DNA of 64,000 nt from Streptomyces antimycoticus (lineage in GTDB: Bacteria; Actinomycetota; Actinomycetes; Streptomycetales; Streptomycetaceae): contig NZ_BJHV01000003.1 of assembly GCF_005405925.1 (NCBI RefSeq), positions 1 through 64,000 on the forward strand. Direction: 5' to 3'. Under the pieces are notes generated by a model. That model did not search any database and was not told where the DNA came from. It was given only the letters and a program-made list of their open reading frames with translations. A program made the translations under genes and the position numbers. Of this stretch, positions 59,589 through 64,000 are shown one piece after another. Position 1 is the stretch's first letter. Each line of letters starts with the position of its first letter.

Positions 59589-62060
59589 CTACGACCACCG
59601 CATGCCGAGCGCGGTGAGTGCGTCCACTCGCTCGGGCGGCAGTTTCGCGACTTTCGCACGCTGCTGGCTGACCCAGGCGCCGAGCCGTACGGTCTCGCCG
59701 TCCACGTGCTCGGTGTGGCTGCGTGGTACTTCCAGGTGTCCTTCGCGCTCGTGGTACTGCGTGGCTGCTGCCAGGTTCTGGGCCCACATCTGCGCTCGGG
59801 TGCGCTTGGCGGGCGCTGGCGTGACGCCGAGCACGCTGGTGAGCATCCACTGCTGGGTCGTGGCCAGCGCGGTGAAGCCAGCACGCTGGGAGGCCACCCA
59901 CTTGCCCAGGTCCTCGCCGTCCACCGCAGCGGTCCCGGCCTTGTCCGGCAAGGTGTGCCCGGCCTTGACGTGGTTCCAGGCGAGCCGGAAGGAGCGCTGC
60001 CAGTCGATGCTCCAGGCCGGGCACCAGCCCGGATCGATCTCCTCCAGGGCCTGCCGGCGCTCTTCCGACAGCGGGGCGGCGGCGCCGTCCGGCTCGGGCA
60101 GCCCTGCCGTGCGGCGGCGCTCGGCCTCGTCGGCGCGGCGGGCGGCCGCGCGCTGGTTCTTCAGCCACCGCCCCACCGGGTACCGGTCGTGGCCGTGGAC
60201 CGCGTCGACCGGGGCGGCGAGGCCGACTTCATGCTCGGCGGCCCAGGCGGCGGCCGCGGCCAGGCCCTCCTCGAAGCCAGCATCGAATGGGGACCAGACC
60301 ATGCCCAGGGCGTCGAGCTGGGCGGCGCGCTCGGCGTCGAGACGTCCCGCGTTGTAGTACCGGCGGCAGTCGGTGATCCACGCGCCAAGGGGGTAGTCGG
60401 CCGGGGACCAGGTGGCTGGTGTGCGGTAGCCGTACGGCACGCGCAGGTCCTGGTGCTCCTTGGCGTACTGCTGGGCGGCTTGGATGCCGCGCCGCCAGTG
60501 CACCCGCTCGGGGTTGATGACCCGCGTCTCGATGAACGTGGCCAGCTGGCGCGCGTCGCGCGGGGAGGAGAACCGCAGCAGCTCCTTCGCGGGGCGGCTG
60601 GCCCGGGCGGCCTGGCTGCCGTCGTCCAGGTCCTCGTCCCAGTCGTGGGCTTCCTCGCGCGGCTCGGGGGCGCGCTTGTGTGAGTTGCCGGGTGAGGTGA
60701 GCTTTTCGATGCGGGCGTCGTGGGCGCGTAGCGCGGTCAGCAGCTTGGCCAGTCCGTTGTACGCGGGGGAGGTGAGCATGGCGTCCGGGGTCTCGCCGGG
60801 GGCGAGGAAGACCGGCACGATCAGGGTGGCGAGCTTCCCTTCGCCGGGCTGCATGCGCAGCGCGCGGCCGACGGCCTGGACGAGGTCGGGCATCGAGCCG
60901 CGGACGTCCGCGAAGAGCACAGCTCGGCACTTGCGGGTGTCGACTCCTTCGCCGAGGACTTTGACGCTGCCGAGCACGGACAGGGCCGCTTCGGTGCCCG
61001 CGTCGGTGACTCCAGCCTCGAACTGGGTCAGCGCGCGGCGTCGGTGGGCGGGCTTGTGCTCGCCGTGCAGCCACTCGGCCCACACCTCGTGTTCGGCGGG
61101 GTAGAGCTCGGCGTCCTGGGCGTGGAGCTCGGCCGCCTTGCCGGGCAGGCCCCGGACGAAAGCCTCGGCTTCGGTGACCCTCTGGTGGAAGGACAGCACG
61201 TGCTTGAGGTCTTCCCGCCCGGCCACCTTCAGCAGGGCGGCCTGCAGAGCGCCCAGCCGCTTACCTCGGGCCTCTTCGCTGCCGTCGCCCGCGGTGCGCA
61301 GTGCGGTGTTGAGGGCCGGGTCCTGTACTTCGACCACCAGCACCTGATACGGGGCGACGACGCCCTTATCGATCGCTGTCTCAAGTGGAAGGTGATACGC
61401 GACGCGGCCGAAGAGGCCGTCCGGGTCGTCGGTCATGGAGGCGACCAGCTCGCCTGGGCTACGGCGGCCGGGCTCGTCGTCGTCGGTCTCACCGGCCTGC
61501 CACATACGCGGTGTCGCGGTCATGTACAGGCGCCGCAGTGCGGGGATGCGGGTGTTGTCGTGGATGACGGCCCACGGTTTACCGGCCCGGCCGCTGGTTC
61601 GGTGGGCTTCGTCGACGATGATCAGGTCCCAGCTCGGCAGGCCCGTGGCGTGGGCGGCTTCCAGGAATCCGAGGCCGAGTGAAGCGTAGGTCGCGAAGAC
61701 GGTGATGCGGCCGGTGCCGTGGGTGAGGCGTACCAGCTCGGCGGGGTCGGTGGTGCTGGGGAATCCGATCTCGTCGGATTTGAGGGAGGAGACGGCGAAG
61801 AAGGCGCCGCTGCGGCCGCCCTCACGCCAGGCGCGGGCGGTCTGGTCCAGCAGGGCCAGGGAAGGGACCAGGACCAGGACCCGGTCGGCGGTCAGCTCCT
61901 CGGAGGTGTGCACGGCCACCAAGGTCTTGCCGCTGCCCGTGGCCATGATGTCCTGGGTGCGCAGGCCCGCCGGAGGCATCGGCGTGCCAGCGGGCAGCTG
62001 GAGCTCGCGGACCGTGGCCACCACGGCGTCGTTCTGATGCTCCCGCAAGGGCTTCAGCAT
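59589..62060 (-). CDS. TtrA-like DEAD/DEAH helicase with helicase-associated domains
   Basis: This 823-residue superfamily 2 helicase has motif I MATGSGKTLVAV near 40, motif II VDEAHRTSG near 150, motif III-like YMTATPRM, and motif VI QAVGRALRMQ near 395. The C-terminal half contains repeated helicase-associated domains with ALGMVWSPFDAGFEEGLAAA, SVLGVTPAPAKRTR and VDALTALGMRWS endings. This combination characterises TtrA-like proteins that lie near the ends of Streptomyces linear replicons and aid conjugal transfer. Here it lies near the window end, but whether the telomere is close is unknown. Confidence 0.88.
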   Translation of the reverse strand: MLKPLREHQNDAVVATVRELQLPAGTPMPPAGLRTQDIMATGSGKTLVAVHTSEELTADRVLVLVPSLALLDQTARAWREGGRSGAFFAVSSLKSDEIGFPSTTDPAELVRLTHGTGRITVFATYASLGLGFLEAAHATGLPSWDLIIVDEAHRTSGRAGKPWAVIHDNTRIPALRRLYMTATPRMWQAGETDDDEPGRRSPGELVASMTDDPDGLFGRVAYHLPLETAIDKGVVAPYQVLVVEVQDPALNTALRTAGDGSEEARGKRLGALQAALLKVAGREDLKHVLSFHQRVTEAEAFVRGLPGKAAELHAQDAELYPAEHEVWAEWLHGEHKPAHRRRALTQFEAGVTDAGTEAALSVLGSVKVLGEGVDTRKCRAVLFADVRGSMPDLVQAVGRALRMQPGEGKLATLIVPVFLAPGETPDAMLTSPAYNGLAKLLTALRAHDARIEKLTSPGNSHKRAPEPREEAHDWDEDLDDGSQAARASRPAKELLRFSSPRDARQLATFIETRVINPERVHWRRGIQAAQQYAKEHQDLRVPYGYRTPATWSPADYPLGAWITDCRRYYNAGRLDAERAAQLDALGMVWSPFDAGFEEGLAAAAAWAAEHEVGLAAPVDAVHGHDRYPVGRWLKNQRAAARRADEAERRRTAGLPEPDGAAAPLSEERRQALEEIDPGWCPAWSIDWQRSFRLAWNHVKAGHTLPDKAGTAAVDGEDLGKWVASQRAGFTALATTQQWMLTSVLGVTPAPAKRTRAQMWAQNLAAATQYHEREGHLEVPRSHTEHVDGETVRLGAWVSQQRAKVAKLPPERVDALTALGMRWS

Positions 62061-62143
62061 CGTGTCTCTCTTTCTGGGCTTCCGGGTTGAGGCTTCCAGG
62101 TGGGGCGGCCGCCGTCTAGCTCACCCCTGGGCTTCACACGCAG

Positions 62144-62180
62144 CGTTGGCCCGGGCGCCAGTCCGGCGCCCGGGCCAACG
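62144..62180. terminator. Hairpin terminator
   Basis: CGTTGGCCCGGGCGCC (62144-62159) pairs with its complement at 62165-62180 around AGTCC. It follows the small gene ending at 62185 on the minus strand and precedes the helicase gene, both on the same strand. Confidence 0.8.
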
Positions 62181-62184
62181 GACG

Positions 62185-62529
62185 TCATGCCTGCGGCGTG
62201 GAAGACACGCTGGCCTTGCTCCGCTCGGCGTCCCGGGCCTCCTGCTCCGTCGCCAGGTACTCGGCCACGGCCTCCACCGAGTCCTCGTCGCCCTCGCCCG
62301 CCAGGTCACCGTGCAGTGCGTCCGCCGCATCGACGAGCCAGCGGGACACGTCGCCCAGCTGGACGTACTGCACGAGGCGGGCATCCGGGCTGATGAGCGG
62401 CGCGTTCACTTCGCGGCCCAGGCTGGTCAGCAGGTTGATGGCGTAGACGACATCGGCGGTCGTGGCGTCGCCCGCGAACGGCAGGTCCTCGCTCCGGGTG
62501 ATGTTGTGACGCTCGTAGTTCAGGTTCAC
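62185..62529 (-). CDS. Small acidic hypothetical protein
   Basis: This protein has 114 residues from the GTG at 62529, with AAGGGAGAACC upstream. It contains ADVVYAINLLTSLGREVNAP and VQYVQLGDVSRWLVDAADAL, and a polar C-terminus. The ATGCAT triplet at 62619-62654 is about 90 bp upstream. The gene lies between the helicase and the divergent membrane gene at 62775. Function unknown. Confidence 0.65.
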   Translation of the reverse strand: MNLNYERHNITRSEDLPFAGDATTADVVYAINLLTSLGREVNAPLISPDARLVQYVQLGDVSRWLVDAADALHGDLAGEGDEDSVEAVAEYLATEQEARDAERSKASVSSTPQA

Positions 62530-62618
62530 GGTTCTCCCTTGGCTGTCTTCGTCGTGGGATCGGCCGGGTGGTGTCCGTCGCGCCGGCGGCGGTCAGCGAC
62601 GGTGTCACCCCCATCGCC

Positions 62619-62654
62619 TTGCATACCCTAACTATGCATACATAGAGAATGCAT
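62619..62654. promoter_or_regulatory. Three (A/T)TGCAT boxes at an exact 15-bp period (locus 2)
   Basis: TTGCAT at 62619, ATGCAT at 62634 and ATGCAT at 62649, with the middle unit ATGCATACATAGAGA. The same three-box, 15-bp layout lies at 51726-51761. Positioned between the divergent genes starting at 62529 (minus) and 62775 (plus). Likely operator. Confidence 0.65.
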
Positions 62655-62774
62655 TTCAAGGGGTGTGGAGGGCTGGTTCTGGCCAGGAGCGGACATGCCG
62701 GATGCCGAGGGTCGGAGGCTTCCGGGGGTGGGCAGTGTTCCGGCGACGTGCCACCACACCACGGAGGGGAGCAA

Positions 62775-63323
62775 GTGGCTGACATCCAGCAGCAGATAGC
62801 CGATGACGTCACAGACCGGCAGGACAACATCCGTGCCCGGCTCAAAGAGCTCGAGGCCATACCCGAAGACGATCCGGGCTATGCGGCGGTCTTCAACCGC
62901 CTGGTCGAGGCCGCCGATGCGCTCCTCACCTATGAGGCCCAGATACCGGCGAGACTCGAAGAACCACACCGCCAGGCCAGCGCAACCGCCATCCGATGGG
63001 CCGCAGGGCTGCACCTGGCCGGCGCCGGCGCACTGGCCCTGACCCCGTTCACGGGGCAGATCAGCTGGTGGTGGCTGATCCTGGCAGTCATTCAAGCACT
63101 CTTCGGCGTCACAGCGGCCAGCGCGGATCCCGCCCCCGAGGCCCACGGCCGCTTCCGATACGCGGCCGGCATCCTGACCGTGGTCACGGTCCTGGTCCCG
63201 CTGCTGGTCTTCGACGTGCTCACGGGCTGGCTCTGGCTCGCCGCCATCGCCGGATGGATCACCAGTTTCGCCCTGACCGTCCCCGACGCCCCCACAGGCA
63301 CCAGCCGGAAGGAGCGGACATGA
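62775..63323 (+). CDS. Polytopic membrane protein with N-terminal helix
   Basis: This protein has 182 residues from the GTG at 62775, with GGAGGGGAGCAA upstream. A charged helical N-terminus (RQDNIRARLKELEAIPEDDP, NRLVEAADALLTYEAQIPAR) precedes four hydrophobic segments: HLAGAGALALTPFTGQISWW, WLILAVIQALFGVTAAS, AAGILTVVTVLVPLLVFDVL and GWLWLAAIAGWITSFALTVP. It overlaps the next gene by 4 bp (ATGA). Function unknown. Confidence 0.7.
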   Translation: MADIQQQIADDVTDRQDNIRARLKELEAIPEDDPGYAAVFNRLVEAADALLTYEAQIPARLEEPHRQASATAIRWAAGLHLAGAGALALTPFTGQISWWWLILAVIQALFGVTAASADPAPEAHGRFRYAAGILTVVTVLVPLLVFDVLTGWLWLAAIAGWITSFALTVPDAPTGTSRKERT

Positions 63324-64000
63324 GCATGGATACCTCCTACAGCGACGTCAACCGCCGTCTCAGCGACCTGAAGCGGGATCTTGAATTCGACCTCTCCGCC
63401 GTGCAGTCCAAGCTCGAGGAGATGGAGGAAACCGTCGAGCGGCTCCCTGACCGCGTCGACACCCTCGAGGCCGAGCTGGACGAGACCAAGGAACAGATCG
63501 GCCGGACGACCGAAGACCTCGAAAGCAACATCTCCGCCATCGAAGGCTCCGTCGAACGGGTGTCCCGCAGAGTGGCCGCGCTCGAGCGCCGGGCCCGCCA
63601 AACGGCCAACGCCGTCATCGTCGACCTGGACGCTGACCCCGGCGCTGAGTTACACCACCTCGCCCTGGCGGTCGAAGAGGGAGTCGCGGCACAGGCACAG
63701 ATCCTGCCGGACTGGCAGCGTGCTGCCCTGGAGGCCCCCATCGGGCAGCTCTCCCGGGCTCTGGAAGAACGCGGTCAACACCGCCGCACCGTGCTGCGGG
63801 CCGCAGCGATCCTCGCCACCACCGGCGCAGACCACCCCGACCGGAAGACGGCCGAGCGGGACTTCAAGACGGCTGCCCCCAAAGCGCAGCAGGCCCACGA
63901 CCGCATTGAACCGCTCAGGCGGAAGGTCGAGGAAAGCCGCCCGAAGCTCAAGGCGGACGACAACGCGCGCACGCGTTACGGCAAGACCATCAGTGCTGGC
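63320..64000 (+). CDS. Coiled-coil protein, runs off the window
   Basis: The frame is open from the ATG at 63320 (GGAAGGAG upstream) to the window end, so it has at least 227 residues and lacks a stop here. The N-terminal 90 residues are a heptad coiled coil (DVNRRLSDLKRDLEFDLSAV; KLEEMEETVERLPDRVDTLE; AIEGSVERVSRRVAALERRA). A helical region follows (ILPDWQRAALEAPIGQLSRA, DRIEPLRRKVEESRPKLKAD). It is coupled to the membrane protein upstream by ATGA, so it probably forms a membrane-attached scaffold. Confidence 0.75.
   Translation, partial: MSMDTSYSDVNRRLSDLKRDLEFDLSAVQSKLEEMEETVERLPDRVDTLEAELDETKEQIGRTTEDLESNISAIEGSVERVSRRVAALERRARQTANAVIVDLDADPGAELHHLALAVEEGVAAQAQILPDWQRAALEAPIGQLSRALEERGQHRRTVLRAAAILATTGADHPDRKTAERDFKTAAPKAQQAHDRIEPLRRKVEESRPKLKADDNARTRYGKTISAG

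Noticed and set aside
1..64000. CRISPR arrays, tRNA or rRNA genes
   Set aside because: I saw no repeat-spacer periodicity of about 28-37 bases with constant repeats, and no cloverleaf or rRNA-like sequence. A covariance-model search would be decisive.

Overview
This window is high-GC actinobacterial DNA. Codon use and gene families point to Streptomyces or a close relative: GTG and TTG starts, an ECF sigma factor, an NsdA-like TPR regulator, DUF2637 and Replic_Relax proteins, and a TtrA-like helicase. Gene content is that of a large conjugative element. It has ParA and a DNA-binding partner, a relaxation protein, a coupling ATPase, a type IV secretion-like cluster, a Tad pilus cluster, Ku, truncated genes and transposon debris. 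The TtrA-like helicase favours a linear plasmid, but no telomere, integrase or att site is visible. I read everything by eye; family names rest on recognised motifs, not on searches.

Layout. 1-4466: two small coupled ORFs, then a dapF operon divergent from a GntR/HutC regulator over CTAGT-n-ACTAG operators, then a membrane protein. 4626-11565: accessory DNA with a frameshifted fatty-acid desaturase that carries the same operator, an ECF sigma factor with a coupled partner, a lower-GC gene, and a decayed Tn554-type tyrosine-recombinase transposon. 11708-23023 (minus): a Tad pilus cluster with a lipoprotein, a secreted protein, CpaB/RcpC, CpaE/TadZ, TadA, TadB, TadC, a pilin, three TadE/F/G-like proteins, and finally a 1079-residue LysM+BTAD membrane protein. 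23582-29313: hypotheticals, a recombinase-like fragment, a 5'-truncated murC, an intact murF and primase-polymerase-like small genes. 29446-30831: NsdA-like regulator (plus strand).

30859-40022 (minus) is the transfer operon, whose genes mostly overlap by 4 bp: regulator-like protein, small protein, TcpC/VirB8-like, VirB2/TrbC-like, PrgI-like membrane protein, VirB4-like ATPase, polytopic VirB6-like protein, and a NlpC/P60 muralytic enzyme. Upstream lie a repeat-rich control region (40072-40446), a winged-helix protein, a Replic_Relax protein, the VirD4/TraG coupling protein and its membrane partner. 46794-52908 holds small genes, plus a RapZ-C/HIT gene split by an insert of about 1.87 kb that encodes a PIN-like protein and has inverted-repeat ends. 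53195-64000 holds a DUF2637 protein, ParA with a ParB-like partner and CTCCCCAATTGGGGAG palindromes, Ku, small membrane proteins, the TtrA-like helicase, and a coiled-coil protein that runs off the window.

Working together: the VirD4, VirB4, VirB6, VirB8 and P60 set should form an envelope-spanning channel. The Tad pilus may supply cell contact. dapF, murF and P60 all touch peptidoglycan. Several short repeat families (TGGCCGA, TGGGCAACC, a 15-bp ATGCAT ladder, a duplicated promoter block, and the GntR operator) tie distant genes into shared control. At least four frames break where one C or G would restore the family's reading frame, which may reflect base-calling error rather than gene decay.
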